Position numbers and translations under genes: made by a program
The notes under the pieces: generated by a model
Seen by the model: the letters and a program-made list of their open reading frames with translations, nothing else
What the model was told of the DNA's origin: nothing
Database searches by the model: none
Assembly (NCBI GenBank): GCA_041567315.1
Contig: JBFGCA010000017.1
Location: 1 to 55,449, forward strand
Direction of reading: 5' to 3'
DNA: 55,449 nucleotides
DNA from: JBFGCA01 sp041567315
Lineage (GTDB): Bacteria > Acidobacteriota > Thermoanaerobaculia > Multivoradales > JAHEKO01
Part shown: piece after piece, positions 1-9,247 of the stretch
Numbering within the stretch: position 1 is the stretch's first letter
How the letters are laid out: the number at the start of each line of letters is the position of its first letter

Positions 1-773
<773 letters not shown>

Positions 774-810
774 GCGGTACCTCGGTTGATTCTCTGAAAA
801 CGCGCCGCGG

Positions 811-1683
811 TCAGGCCAGGGCGTTGGCCCCGCCGACGATGTCCAGCAGCTCCATGGTGATCGCGGTCTGGCGGGCGCGGTTGTATTGCTGGGTGAGGCG
901 CCTGATCATCTCTTCGGCGGCGTCGGTGGCGGCCTTCATGGCCACCATGCGGGCGACCTGCTCGCTGACCGCCGAATCGGTGAAGGCCTGGTAGAGCCGC
1001 ACCCTGACCGCCGCCGGCAGCAGGTCGGCCAGCAGCTCGGCGGGGGGCGGCGAGAACTCGTACTCGACCTCGGGGCCGCCGGCCGGGGCGGTGGTCTCGG
1101 GCGGGGTTAGCGGCAGCAGCTGCTCCACGACCGGCCGCTGGCGGCCGGTGGAGACGAACTTCATGTAGGCGACCTCGACGGCGCCCACCTCGCCGGCGCC
1201 GAAACGCGCCATCAGCGCGTTGGCGATCGGCTCGATCTGGTCGAAGCGCGGCAGGTCGCCGAGCCCGGTGATCCGCTCGGCCAGCTCGCGGCCCTGGAAC
1301 TTCATGAAGGCGATGCCCTTCTTGCCGACCACGTGGAGGTCGACCGCCTCGCCGGCGCCCTCGCGCTCGGCGACCCGCTCGAGGGCGCCGCGCAGCACGT
1401 TGGCGTTGAAGGCGCCGCACAGCCCGCGGGTGCTGGTCAGGACCAGCATCGCGGTGCGGGTCGAGCCCTCGGGCCGGGCCAGCAGCGGGTGCTCGGCGCC
1501 GCCCGCCGCCGCCGACAGCCGGCCGACCAGCTCGGCCAGCTTCTCGGTGTAGGGCTTGCCGGCGGTCGCCCGCTTGTAGGCGCTCTGGAAGCGGGCGGTG
1601 GCGATGAGCTGCATCGTCCGCGTGATCTTGCGGATGTTGCGCGCCGCCTTGCGGCGCTTGACGAGGACGCGTCGGTTGGCCAT
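811..1683 (-). CDS. atpG: ATP synthase F1 gamma subunit
   Basis: Central rotor shaft of F1, coupling c-ring rotation to the catalytic beta sites. It has 290 residues, the usual length. The N-terminal helix carries the family pattern RRKAARNIRKITRTMQLIAT, and the C-terminal helix ends in ITMELLDIVGGANALA; these two long helices form the coiled-coil shaft. It lies between atpA (27 nt upstream) and atpD (37 nt downstream) in the standard order. The ATG at 1683 starts directly at the conserved MANRR-type N-terminus, so the start is not in doubt. Confidence 0.96.
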   Translation of the reverse strand: MANRRVLVKRRKAARNIRKITRTMQLIATARFQSAYKRATAGKPYTEKLAELVGRLSAAAGGAEHPLLARPEGSTRTAMLVLTSTRGLCGAFNANVLRGALERVAEREGAGEAVDLHVVGKKGIAFMKFQGRELAERITGLGDLPRFDQIEPIANALMARFGAGEVGAVEVAYMKFVSTGRQRPVVEQLLPLTPPETTAPAGGPEVEYEFSPPPAELLADLLPAAVRVRLYQAFTDSAVSEQVARMVAMKAATDAAEEMIRRLTQQYNRARQTAITMELLDIVGGANALA

Positions 1684-1710
1684 GACCGGACTCGGGGGCG
1701 GGCGGGTGCC

Positions 1711-3522
1711 CTAGACGGCCTCCTCCCCGGGGGCGGAGTCGGCCGTGGCCTCCGGCGCGGCCGCCGCGGCGGCCGCCGTCTCTTCCCTCTGGTCCAGTTC
1801 CTTCTGGTCCTGCGACAGGAAGAGCGACCGGAAGTTGCCGATCTCGCGGCCGATCTTCTCGGCCAGCTCGTCGGACAGCGTGCCGGTCTCGTCGAGCTCC
1901 TCGAGCAGCTCGGGCAGCTGATCGCGGAAGTGGCGGAGCAGCCCGTTCTCGAAGTCCGCCACCCGGTCCACCGGCAGCTTGTCGAGGTAACCCTTGGTGC
2001 CGGCGAAGATGGCGACGACCTGCTCGGCCACCGGGGCGGGCCGGTACTGCGGCTGCTTCAGCAGCTCGACGATCCGCTCGCCGCGGTCGAGCTGGCGCTG
2101 GGTGGCGGCGTCCAGCTCGGTGCCGAGCTGGGCGAAGGCCTCGAGCTCGCGGAAGGCGGCCAGGTCGAGCCGCAGCGAGCCGGAGATCTTCTTCATCGCC
2201 TTGATCTGGGCGTTGCCGCCCACCCGCGAGACGCTGATCCCGACGTTGACCGCCGGCCGGACGCCGGCGAAGAAGAGGTCGGGCTCGAGATAGATCTGGC
2301 CGTCGGTGATCGAGATCACGTTGGTCGGGATGTAGGCCGAGACCTCGCCCTCGAGGGTCTCGATCAGCGGCAGCGCGGTCATCGAGCCGCCGCTGTCGGG
2401 GAACTTGTGGACCCGGTAGCCGCCGGCGTCGGAGCGCTGGGCGAGGAGCTTCTCGGCCCGCTCCAGCCCGTGCGGGCGGTGGAAGATGCCGACCGGGTCG
2501 TCGGGAGCGTGCTCGTCGGCGCCCTCCCAGCCCGAGACGTCGACCGCCAGCGAGCGGTCGGTGGCGTCCTCGGGGGCGTCGGCGGGGACGATCGCGTACT
2601 CGTCGCGCAGCTTGACCGCCCGCTCGAGCAGCCGCGAGTGCAGGTAGAAGACGTCGCCCGGATAGGCCTCGCGGCCCGGCGGCCGGCGCAGCAGCAGCGA
2701 CAGCTGGCGGTAGGCGTGGGCCTGCTTGGAGAGGTCGTCGTAGACCACCAGGGTGGCGCGCCCCTCGCGGTACATGAAGTACTCGGCCATCGCCGCCCCG
2801 GCGTAGGGGGCGATGTACTGCAGCGGGGCGGGATCGGAGGCCGAGGCCGAGACCACGATGGTGTAGTCCATGGCGCCCTGCTCCTGGAGCTTCTCGACCA
2901 GACCCACCACGGTCGACTCCTTCTGGCCCACCGCGACGTAGATGCAGACGACGTCGCCGCCCTTCTGGTTGATGATGGTGTCGACGGCGACGGCGGTCTT
3001 GCCGGTCCGCCGGTCGCCGATGATCAGCTCGCGCTGGCCTCGGCCGATGGGGATCATGCTGTCGATCGCCTTGAGACCGGTCTGCAGCGGCTCGTTCACC
3101 GGCTGGCGCTGGGCGATCCCCGGCGCCTTGAACTCGAGCGGCCGGCGGTGGGGAGTCTCGATCACCCCCTTGCCGTCGAGCGGCCGACCCAGCGGGTCGA
3201 CGATGCGGCCGATCAGCGCCTCGCCGCACGGCACCGACAGGAGCTGGCCGGTGCGCCGCACCTCGTCCCCCTCCTTGATGTCGAGGTAGTCGCCGAAGAT
3301 GACGACGCCGACCGAGCTCTCCTCGAGGTTGAAGACCTGCCCGTACTGGCCGTTGGAGAACTCGAGCTGCTCGGCGGCCATGGCGTTGGACAGCCCGTAG
3401 ATGCGGGCGATGCCGTCGCCCACCTCGAGCACCCGGCCGACCTCGCTGAGGTCCGGCTGGCGCCGGAAATTCTGGATCTCCTCGGTGATCACCGACGAGA
3501 TCTCGTCCACCTTGAACTTCAT
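1711..3522 (-). CDS. atpA: ATP synthase F1 alpha subunit with about 70-residue insertion
   Basis: Non-catalytic nucleotide-binding subunit of F1. At 603 residues it is about 100 longer than the usual 500-510. Walker A GDRRTGKT is at residues 169-176, and the arginine-finger segment SVSRVGG is intact. The extra length comes from two places. An insertion at about residues 306-375 (2398-2607) separates LLERAVKLRDEYAIV from the conserved GGSMTALPLIET strand, which normally follow each other closely. There is also an Ala/Glu-rich C-terminal tail of about 25 residues. The insertion is in frame, acidic and Pro/Gly-containing, and repeats an LERAEKLL-like helix that resembles the LLERAVKL before it, so it may have arisen by partial duplication. 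All catalytic features remain, so the subunit is probably functional. Confidence 0.96.
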   Translation of the reverse strand: MKFKVDEISSVITEEIQNFRRQPDLSEVGRVLEVGDGIARIYGLSNAMAAEQLEFSNGQYGQVFNLEESSVGVVIFGDYLDIKEGDEVRRTGQLLSVPCGEALIGRIVDPLGRPLDGKGVIETPHRRPLEFKAPGIAQRQPVNEPLQTGLKAIDSMIPIGRGQRELIIGDRRTGKTAVAVDTIINQKGGDVVCIYVAVGQKESTVVGLVEKLQEQGAMDYTIVVSASASDPAPLQYIAPYAGAAMAEYFMYREGRATLVVYDDLSKQAHAYRQLSLLLRRPPGREAYPGDVFYLHSRLLERAVKLRDEYAIVPADAPEDATDRSLAVDVSGWEGADEHAPDDPVGIFHRPHGLERAEKLLAQRSDAGGYRVHKFPDSGGSMTALPLIETLEGEVSAYIPTNVISITDGQIYLEPDLFFAGVRPAVNVGISVSRVGGNAQIKAMKKISGSLRLDLAAFRELEAFAQLGTELDAATQRQLDRGERIVELLKQPQYRPAPVAEQVVAIFAGTKGYLDKLPVDRVADFENGLLRHFRDQLPELLEELDETGTLSDELAEKIGREIGNFRSLFLSQDQKELDQREETAAAAAAAPEATADSAPGEEAV

Positions 3523-3555
3523 GACGTCGTCCCCTGGCTGAAAGTAGGGTTGTGT

Positions 3556-4161
3556 CTAGTCGCCCGTCGCGAAGGTGCGGCCGCTGAACATCTCGTGCGC
3601 CGCGCGCTCGCGCATCCGGGAGGCCAGGATGCGCAGCTCGCGGGCCACGCTGGCGTCGAACTTGCGGTCACCGACCTCCAGCACCAGGCCGCCGAGCAGC
3701 GCCTGGTCGACGCGCTCGGTGATCCAGAGCTGCTTGCCGGTGAGCCGCGACAGGGTCTCCTCGAGCCGCTGGCGCAGCTCCTTGGCGAGCGGCACCGCGG
3801 TGGCGACCTTGACCTCGACGATCCCCTTGAGCTTCTCGTACTCCTCGCGGTAGGCCAGGGCCAGCGAGCGCAGCAGCGCCGCCCGGCCCTTGCGGTTCAT
3901 CACCTGCAGCGTGTCGACCAGCAGCTCGCTCAACCGCCCGCGGAACAGCCGCTCGAGGCCCTGCCGGCGCTCGTCGCGGTCGACCAGCGGCGAGGTGAGG
4001 TAGGCGTCGAGGTCGGGGCTCTTGTCGAGCGCTCCGACCAGCGCCTCGAGCTCCTCGAGCAGCGCGTCGGCCAGTCCCTGCCGCTCGGCCAAGCCCAGCG
4101 CCGCCCGCGCGTAGACGCGGGCGATGGCGATCCGATCCTCGCTGGGCCGCTGGCGCGCCAT
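3556..4161 (-). CDS. atpH: ATP synthase F1 delta subunit
   Basis: Peripheral-stalk subunit (OSCP homologue) that joins the top of the F1 head to the b-subunit stalk. It has 201 residues, slightly longer than the usual 175-185. The N-terminal helical domain begins IAIARVYARAALGLAE, typical of delta. The C-terminal half has the family pattern with VEVKVATAVPL near residue 115 and LGGLVLEVGDRKFDASVAREL near 155-175. It sits 6 nt after atpF and 33 nt before atpA. The last 20 or so residues (RMRERAAHEMFSGRTFATGD) extend beyond the usual end. Confidence 0.94.
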   Translation of the reverse strand: MARQRPSEDRIAIARVYARAALGLAERQGLADALLEELEALVGALDKSPDLDAYLTSPLVDRDERRQGLERLFRGRLSELLVDTLQVMNRKGRAALLRSLALAYREEYEKLKGIVEVKVATAVPLAKELRQRLEETLSRLTGKQLWITERVDQALLGGLVLEVGDRKFDASVARELRILASRMRERAAHEMFSGRTFATGD

Positions 4162-4167
4162 CGCGAG

Positions 4168-4737
4168 CTAGTTCTCCAGCCGCCCCAGCTCGTCGAGCGC
4201 CTGGCTGATCAGCCGCTCGTGGTCGGCGGCGTCGAGCTCGCGCTCGACGATCCGCGCCGCGATGCGGGTGGCCAGCTCGGCGCCGTGATCGTTGAGCTCG
4301 CGGATCGCGGTCTGCTTGGCGATCTCGATCTCGCGGCGGGCGCGGTCGATCATCTGGTCGGCCTCGGCCCGCGCCTGGGCCTGCACGCGGCGGGCGGTCT
4401 CCTCGGCGTCGCGCCGGCCCTCCTCGACGATCTCGGTGGCCTCGGCCCGTGCCGCGGTCAGCTTCTCCTCGTACTCGCGGAGCCGCGCCTCGGCCTGCTG
4501 GCGCTCACGGCGCGCCGACTCCAGCGACTCGCGGATGAACTTCTCGCGGCTCTGGAGCACGCCGAGCAGCGGTCCCCAGGCGAAGCGGCCGAGGACCCAC
4601 AGCAGCACGACGAAGATCAGCACCGTCCAGAAGGCGTTGCCGACGTCGCCGGCGAAGAGGTTGTTCTCCGCCGCCGCGGCGCCGGCAGCGCCGGCCAGCG
4701 CCAGCAGGGCCCAGCCCTGTATGGCCCGTCGCTTCAT
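4168..4737 (-). CDS. atpF: ATP synthase Fo b subunit with signal-peptide-like N-terminus
   Basis: Peripheral stalk of Fo, anchored in the membrane and reaching up to F1. It has 189 residues. A first hydrophobic segment (about 8-23, ending AAAAENN) looks like a cleavable signal peptide. The real membrane anchor follows at about 33-50 (FWTVLIFVVLLWVLG), and then a long charged coiled coil from about 60 to the end (ESLESARRERQQAEAR and similar). The conventional b subunit starts with the anchor alone, so the extra N-terminal segment is unusual, and the neighbouring c subunit shows the same feature. It lies 12 nt after atpE and 6 nt before atpH. Confidence 0.95.
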   Translation of the reverse strand: MKRRAIQGWALLALAGAAGAAAAENNLFAGDVGNAFWTVLIFVVLLWVLGRFAWGPLLGVLQSREKFIRESLESARRERQQAEARLREYEEKLTAARAEATEIVEEGRRDAEETARRVQAQARAEADQMIDRARREIEIAKQTAIRELNDHGAELATRIAARIVERELDAADHERLISQALDELGRLEN

Positions 4738-4749
4738 GACCCGGCGGCC

Positions 4750-5103
4750 TCAGACGACGGCGAGCAGCGCCACCACCACCGCGAACAGGGTCGCGCCCTC
4801 GATCAGGGCGGCGGTGATGATCATCGCGCCGTTGATCTGGGCGGTGGCCTCGGGCTGGCGCGCCATCGACTCGACGGCGCTGCCGCCGATGCGGCCGATG
4901 CCGGCCGCCCCGCCCATGATGACCAGTCCGGCGCCGATCGCGCCGCCCGCCTTGCGGGCGCCGTCGGTGGTGAAGAAGGAGCCGTTGTCGGCCGCCGCGG
5001 CCGCACCCTCGGGGGTCTCGGCGGCAAAGGCGGCCGGGGCCACCATCAGCACCAGGCCGGTGACGATGAAGGCGAGTGCGACTCTCGAAATCCTCTTACG
5101 CAT
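4750..5103 (-). CDS. atpE: ATP synthase Fo c subunit with N-terminal extension
   Basis: Proteolipid that forms the ion-translocating c-ring. It has 117 residues against the usual 75-90. The extra length is an N-terminal stretch of about 28 residues resembling a signal peptide (hydrophobic core FIVTGLVLMVAPAAFA), followed by a linker. The hairpin itself is standard: first helix with a GAGL...GIGRIGG glycine pattern, polar loop ARQPEA, and second helix with the ion-binding glutamate in ALIEGATLF. The position that carries glutamine in Na+-type rings is isoleucine here, and Ser/Thr do not follow the glutamate, which points to H+ coupling. It is separated from atpB by 143 nt, the widest gap in the operon. 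Confidence 0.95.
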   Translation of the reverse strand: MRKRISRVALAFIVTGLVLMVAPAAFAAETPEGAAAAADNGSFFTTDGARKAGGAIGAGLVIMGGAAGIGRIGGSAVESMARQPEATAQINGAMIITAALIEGATLFAVVVALLAVV

Positions 5104-5246
5104 GAGTTCAGACCCTCTCGTGACTTGGCGGCCGCGCGGGGCCGGCCGCTGGTCGGGAATTCGCCTGCGCGGCCGGGCCGCGCCGCCCCTCTGCCCCGCG
5201 TCGTCGACGGGCCGGCGAATCAGAGTTGTCGACCGGGAAGCCGATA

Positions 5247-6098
5247 CTAAGCGGCGGCCTCCTCGTGATGCTCATCGTGGTGAACGGTCACCGACATGCC
5301 GATGAACAGGGTGGTCAGGAAGGTGAAGATGAACGCCTGCAGCAAGGCGACGAAGATCTCCAGCAGGTTGATGGCGACGCTGCCCAGCACCACCGGCACC
5401 GCCAGCGCCAGCCCCATGCCGGCGCTGCCGGCGCCGAGCACGAAGCCCACCAGCACCGCCAGCAGGGTGTGCCCGGCGATCATGTTGGCGAACAACCGGA
5501 CGGCCAGCGCGAAGGCCTTGGCCAGCATGCCGATGATCTCCACCGGCACCAGGATCGGCGCCAGCCACAGCGGCCCGGGGCACAGGTGGGCGAAGAACTG
5601 CTTGCCGGCCAGCCGCACCCCGTTGACCACCATCATCCCCAGGGTGATCAGTGCCATGGTGCCGGTCACCCAGATGTTGGAGGTGGCGGTGCCCCCCAGG
5701 TGGACCCCGAACAGCCCGCTCAACGCGGGGATCGGCAGCAGCCCCAGCAGGTTCATCGTCAGGATGAAGAAGAAGACCGTCCAGATGAACTTGATGAAGC
5801 GGTCGGTGTGCTCGCCGAGGGCGGGGCGCGCCACCTCGTCGCGCAGGTAGGCGCAGATCAGCTCGAGGCCGTTGGCGAAGCCGCGGGGCACCAGGCCCTC
5901 CAGCTCGTCGCCGCCCCGGCGCCGCCGGAAGAGCGGCGGCAGGAACAGACCGAGCAGCAGCCCGGCCAGGATGATCATGGTGATCTGATCGCTCAGCACG
6001 GTGATCTCGCCGGCCGGGGTCAGCGGCCCGAGGTCGGCCTCGGTGGTGACCAGCGGGTGCTGGATCACGTGGCTGAGCGGGCTCTCGCCGGCGGCCAT
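5247..6098 (-). CDS. atpB: ATP synthase Fo a subunit
   Basis: Integral membrane stator subunit that provides the two proton half-channels against the c-ring. It has 283 residues with five to six hydrophobic helices. The essential arginine is in AFALAVRLFANMIAGH (around residue 200), the family signature. The C-terminal helix contains LLEIFVALLQAFIFTFLTTLF, with the conserved Gln-Ala-Phe region. The protein ends in a short His/Glu-rich tail (HHDEHHEE) that is not part of the usual fold. Its start is 4 nt after the stop of the atpI-like gene. Confidence 0.96.
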   Translation of the reverse strand: MAAGESPLSHVIQHPLVTTEADLGPLTPAGEITVLSDQITMIILAGLLLGLFLPPLFRRRRGGDELEGLVPRGFANGLELICAYLRDEVARPALGEHTDRFIKFIWTVFFFILTMNLLGLLPIPALSGLFGVHLGGTATSNIWVTGTMALITLGMMVVNGVRLAGKQFFAHLCPGPLWLAPILVPVEIIGMLAKAFALAVRLFANMIAGHTLLAVLVGFVLGAGSAGMGLALAVPVVLGSVAINLLEIFVALLQAFIFTFLTTLFIGMSVTVHHDEHHEEAAA

Positions 6099-6102
6099 CG
6101 CG

Positions 6103-6510
6103 CTAGCTCCGCGGCGCCCGCCTGAGCGCGTAGACGACGTCGACCGCCAGCAGGGCGAGATAGCTCACCGCCAGCCAGAGCAGGAACGGCCGGCGGTCGA
6201 GCGAGGAGGCGAAGAGCACCGCCAGGGCGCCGCCCGCGACCAGCAGGAAGCGCGTCGCCAGCGAGGCCAGCAGGCGGCCGGTGGCCCGGGCGGCGCTCGC
6301 CCGCGGCAGCCCGGCGAGCGGGATCCCCGCCACCGCCGAGGCGACGAGGGCGAGCGCGCAAGCGGCCAGCATCGCGGCCGGCGCTCCGGGGCCGAACAGA
6401 CCCCGCGCCGGCAGCGCCGCTGCCGCGGTCAGCCCGCCGCCGAGCACGGCGAGGGCCGCCAGAAATCCACCGTAGGACCGGAGCGCCTCCGGCCGGACAC
6501 CGCTCGTCAT
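6103..6510 (-). CDS. atpI: AtpI-like ATP synthase accessory membrane protein
   Basis: Small membrane protein of 135 residues with about four predicted helices (around 15-33, 44-62, 84-102, 108-128), placed between the atpZ-like gene (2 nt) and atpB (4 nt). Length, topology and position match the AtpI/UncI family, which assists c-ring assembly and possibly Mg2+ or c-subunit insertion in other bacteria. Sequence similarity in this family is low and I see no catalytic residues, so the name rests mainly on position and topology. Confidence 0.75.
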   Translation of the reverse strand: MTSGVRPEALRSYGGFLAALAVLGGGLTAAAALPARGLFGPGAPAAMLAACALALVASAVAGIPLAGLPRASAARATGRLLASLATRFLLVAGGALAVLFASSLDRRPFLLWLAVSYLALLAVDVVYALRRAPRS

Positions 6511-6512
6511 GG

Positions 6513-6749
6513 TCAGTTTTTCGGTCTTGTTCTGGGCGCCTTCTTCTGCTGCTCTCCGGACACCGAGAGCGCGGCGCGAATCAGATTATATGTGCCCCCG
6601 AGGACTCCCAGACCGGCCCCGACGAGGAGGCCGAGGGTCGCTCTTCCGTAGTGACTACCGATCCAGTAACCGAAGAGGGTGAAGCCCGCAACCGCCGCTG
6701 CCACCTCGAACCCCAGCCCGGCGAGCCGGTTCGATGTCGGCCACTTCAT
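6513..6749 (-). CDS. AtpZ/AtpI-type protein (ATPase_gene1 family)
   Basis: First gene of the ATP synthase operon, 78 residues. It has two helices (about 12-30 and 38-58) with the glycine-rich pattern typical of the ATPase_gene1 family: FTLFGYWIG in the first and TLGLLVGAGLGVLGG in the second, followed by YNLIR. A basic C-terminal tail follows (KKAPRTRPKN). Family members pair with AtpI to form a cation channel or c-ring assembly factor. A possible sigma-70-type promoter lies 48 nt upstream, at 6797-6826. Confidence 0.83.
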   Translation of the reverse strand: MKWPTSNRLAGLGFEVAAAVAGFTLFGYWIGSHYGRATLGLLVGAGLGVLGGTYNLIRAALSVSGEQQKKAPRTRPKN

Positions 6750-6796
6750 GACCTGGGCAGGCGAACGACCGGGACGGCGGAGCCCCAGCCACCCCG

Positions 6797-6826
6797 AGTC
6801 TAGCAGCGGCCGGCCCGCCGCGGCAA
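6797..6826 (-). promoter_or_regulatory. Putative promoter of the ATP synthase operon
   Basis: On the minus strand the hexamers TTGCCG (6826-6821) and TAGACT (6802-6797) are separated by 18 nt and lie 48 nt before the first ATG of the operon. They match the sigma-70 consensus at 4/6 and 4/6. The same TTG...TAGA(C/G)T pattern occurs before the gene at 26282. The prediction rests on sequence alone. Confidence 0.35.
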
Positions 6827-6866
6827 CCGGTGCCGGTCTCCTGCGGCCACCTGGCCGGAGCCGGGA

Positions 6867-8333
6867 TCAGGGCGAAGAGGGGCCCTGGTGCTCGGCCTTC
6901 CACTGCATGGCCATCCGGATCCGCGAGCGGCCGCTGGGGTGGTCGTACATCATCCACTCCTCGAGCGGGCCGGGCTCCATCTTGCGGTACTCGCTCAGCT
7001 TGAGCGCCACCTCGGCCATGCCGTCGGGCTCGCCCGAAGCGTGGAGGCCGTAGATGTCGGCCTCGGCCTCATTGGTCCGGATAACGGTGTTGAAGATCGG
7101 CGTCATCACCAGGAAGTAGACCGACAGCAGCGCCACCAGCAGCGGCAGCCCGGCGACGTCGCCGATCCCCGAGATCCCCCAGCGCCCTCCCCAGCGGCGG
7201 CGCACGCGGTCGAAGGCCCAGTGGACGAAGGCGAAGCCGGCCAGCAGCAGGAGGCCGAAGTAGATCAGCAGCTCGTACATGTGGTTGAGCACGTAGTGGC
7301 CGATCTCGTGGCCCATGACCACCCGCACCTCGCCCAGCGAGCAGCGGTCGAGCAGGTTGTCGTTGAGCGAGATCCGCATGGTGCCCAGGAAGCCGCTGAC
7401 GTTGGCGCTGATCCGGGTGGTCTGGCGCGAGGCGTCGAACTGGTAGACGTCGTCGGCCTCGATGCCGCTGGCCCGCGCCATCGCCAGGACGTCCTCCCGG
7501 ACCCGCTGGTCCTGGACCGGGGTGTAGTCGTTGAAGAGCGGCGCGATGTAGACCGGGGCGACAAGGATGACGAAAACCAGGAAGAGCAGCGTGACGCCCG
7601 AGCCCCACAGCCACCAGGTGCGCGGGGCGCGGCGGAAGACGCCGTAGAGCACGATCAGCAGCAGCGGCATCAGGGCCAGATTGACTCCCAGCCCCACCGC
7701 CTGGTCGCGCAGCCACTGCCCGAAGGTCTGGGTCGCCAGCTCGTAGCGGTGCTCGCGCACGAAACCCTGGTAGACGGTGAGCGGGAAGAAGAGCACCGCC
7801 GCCAGCACCACGTACTGCGCGGCGTAGAGCCAGGTCTGGATCGGTTTGCGGCGGGTCAGCCGCTCGGCCAGGTCCCGCATGCGGCGCGAGAGGCCGGTGC
7901 CGAGGAACAGCCAGGCGACGCCGAGGCCGTAGAGGAACCCCCAGAGCTGGAGCCAGTAGCCGCCCTCGAAGTAGGCGTCGGAGCGCGCCCGCTGCTCGGG
8001 CGTCATCCGCTCCAGGTAGGCCCGGGTGGCCGCTTCGACGTCGAACGGCTCGGCCTGGGGCAGCGGCTCGCGCGGCGGGGCGGCCTCGCCCGCCGCCGCG
8101 ATCTCGACTTCCGACGCGGCGGCCGCCGGCTCGCGCTCCTGCGCGACCGCCAGCGGGGCCGGATGGGCCGCCGCGCTCGCCGCCGACGGCAAGAGCGCGA
8201 GCAGGAGCCACCACCCGGCCGGGGCGTATTGTCGGTCACGAGAGATCTCCCGCCTCTGGCCGCGTATCGCCTGCCGCGCCTTGGACTTGGCGGAATGCAG
8301 GAGCTCGCGCTCCTCCTCGTCGAGCGTCTGCAT
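6867..8333 (-). CDS. M48-family membrane metalloprotease (Ste24/CAAX protease type)
   Basis: Zinc endopeptidase embedded in the cytoplasmic membrane, 488 residues. The zinc site is HEIGH at 342-346, with the third ligand Glu422 in NEAEAD (ExxxD pattern), all intact. A large N-terminal membrane region (segments around 127-147, 168-188, 213-233, 245-265) precedes the catalytic domain and two further helices follow the zinc motif (355-373, 395-413), as in the Ste24 family. The first 57 residues are odd: a charged stretch of about 35 residues comes before a signal-like hydrophobic segment and an Ala/Pro/Glu-rich linker. Bacterial members usually act in membrane protein quality control; no prenylated substrate is expected. 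No close neighbour suggests a specific target. Confidence 0.9.
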   Translation of the reverse strand: MQTLDEEERELLHSAKSKARQAIRGQRREISRDRQYAPAGWWLLLALLPSAASAAAHPAPLAVAQEREPAAAASEVEIAAAGEAAPPREPLPQAEPFDVEAATRAYLERMTPEQRARSDAYFEGGYWLQLWGFLYGLGVAWLFLGTGLSRRMRDLAERLTRRKPIQTWLYAAQYVVLAAVLFFPLTVYQGFVREHRYELATQTFGQWLRDQAVGLGVNLALMPLLLIVLYGVFRRAPRTWWLWGSGVTLLFLVFVILVAPVYIAPLFNDYTPVQDQRVREDVLAMARASGIEADDVYQFDASRQTTRISANVSGFLGTMRISLNDNLLDRCSLGEVRVVMGHEIGHYVLNHMYELLIYFGLLLLAGFAFVHWAFDRVRRRWGGRWGISGIGDVAGLPLLVALLSVYFLVMTPIFNTVIRTNEAEADIYGLHASGEPDGMAEVALKLSEYRKMEPGPLEEWMMYDHPSGRSRIRMAMQWKAEHQGPSSP

Positions 8334-8417
8334 GATCGGTCTCCGGGGTAGTCCTTCGTGGCCTGGCGGCCCAGGATGAGGGGATTGGAGAATACTCTGT
8401 CTCGACGCGCCCTCGCT

Positions 8418-8993
8418 TTACATCGTGATCTCGCTCAGCTTGAAGTGCCGGTCGACGGCCTGCCTGATCTGGTCGCTGAGCCGTTGCCACTCCGCCGCGA
8501 TCTGGCTCCACCGCGCTCCATCGGCCCCGCCGGGCTCCTTCTTGGCGGCGGCGGACCGTTCCAGGAAGGCCATCTGCGAGGTCCGCAGGGCCAGGTTCGC
8601 CTTGTCGAGGAACAGGGCGTGGAAGTCCTCGGTGAGCTGCAAGCGGTTGATGTTGAGATCCTCGTAGATCTCGGTCAGGGGAACGATCTCGTTCTTGACC
8701 TGAAAACCATCGGGGATCTCCTGGCCGTGCCGGATCCGGTTGAGATTCGTCATCAGCCTCTCCAGGCGGGACGAGAGATCCGTGACCAGGGCGTAGCGGC
8801 TGGTCAACACCTTGTCCTTGAAGGCCGAGCGCCGCTCGAGGACCAGCTCCAGCTCCTTCGAGTGGGCGCTGAACTCCGCCGCGATGCTCCTTTCGATGAT
8901 CTGCTTGGCGACGTACAGGAAGGCACCGCCGAGCATCAGCAGCACCACGACGGGAGGGGAGTACCGGGTAACCCAGTCGAGAATCTCCGCCAT
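8418..8993 (-). CDS. Membrane-anchored coiled-coil protein of unknown function
   Basis: I do not recognise a family. The protein has about 191 residues: one N-terminal helix (about 11-30, PPVVVLLMLGGAFLYVAKQ), then a long charged and mostly helical cytoplasmic part with coiled-coil character (for example FSAHSKELELVLERRSAF). I chose the ATG at 8993 because GGAGGT lies 4 nt before it; a GTG directly upstream (8996) is too close to that Shine-Dalgarno. The gene stands alone between the M48 protease and the divergent flavoenzyme gene. Confidence 0.75.
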   Translation of the reverse strand: MAEILDWVTRYSPPVVVLLMLGGAFLYVAKQIIERSIAAEFSAHSKELELVLERRSAFKDKVLTSRYALVTDLSSRLERLMTNLNRIRHGQEIPDGFQVKNEIVPLTEIYEDLNINRLQLTEDFHALFLDKANLALRTSQMAFLERSAAAKKEPGGADGARWSQIAAEWQRLSDQIRQAVDRHFKLSEITM

Positions 8994-9247
8994 CACGACC
9001 TCCGTTCAACGAGAAACCGGTGGACTACAACGCCCGAATCGCCAGCACCTGGCTCGGTCTCGCGGCGCCGAAAGACCAGCAGATCCAACTCGGGAGAGGG
9101 GCTGCATTCTGAGCGGACAACACTCGGTTTTCAACCCTCCAGGACGTTCTCCGGCACCGTGACGGTGAGGAACTCGGCGCGGTGGAACCGCCCTCAGGAG
9201 GCCGGCCGCGGCCCTGCGATAGTCTCGGCGGCACCCTGGGAGAGGCC

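Noticed and set aside
1333..5250. Very long plus-strand open frame opposite the ATP synthase genes
   Set aside because: It is the antisense shadow of conserved atp genes in GC-rich DNA; its composition (Arg, Gly, Leu, His-rich) has no domain signals.
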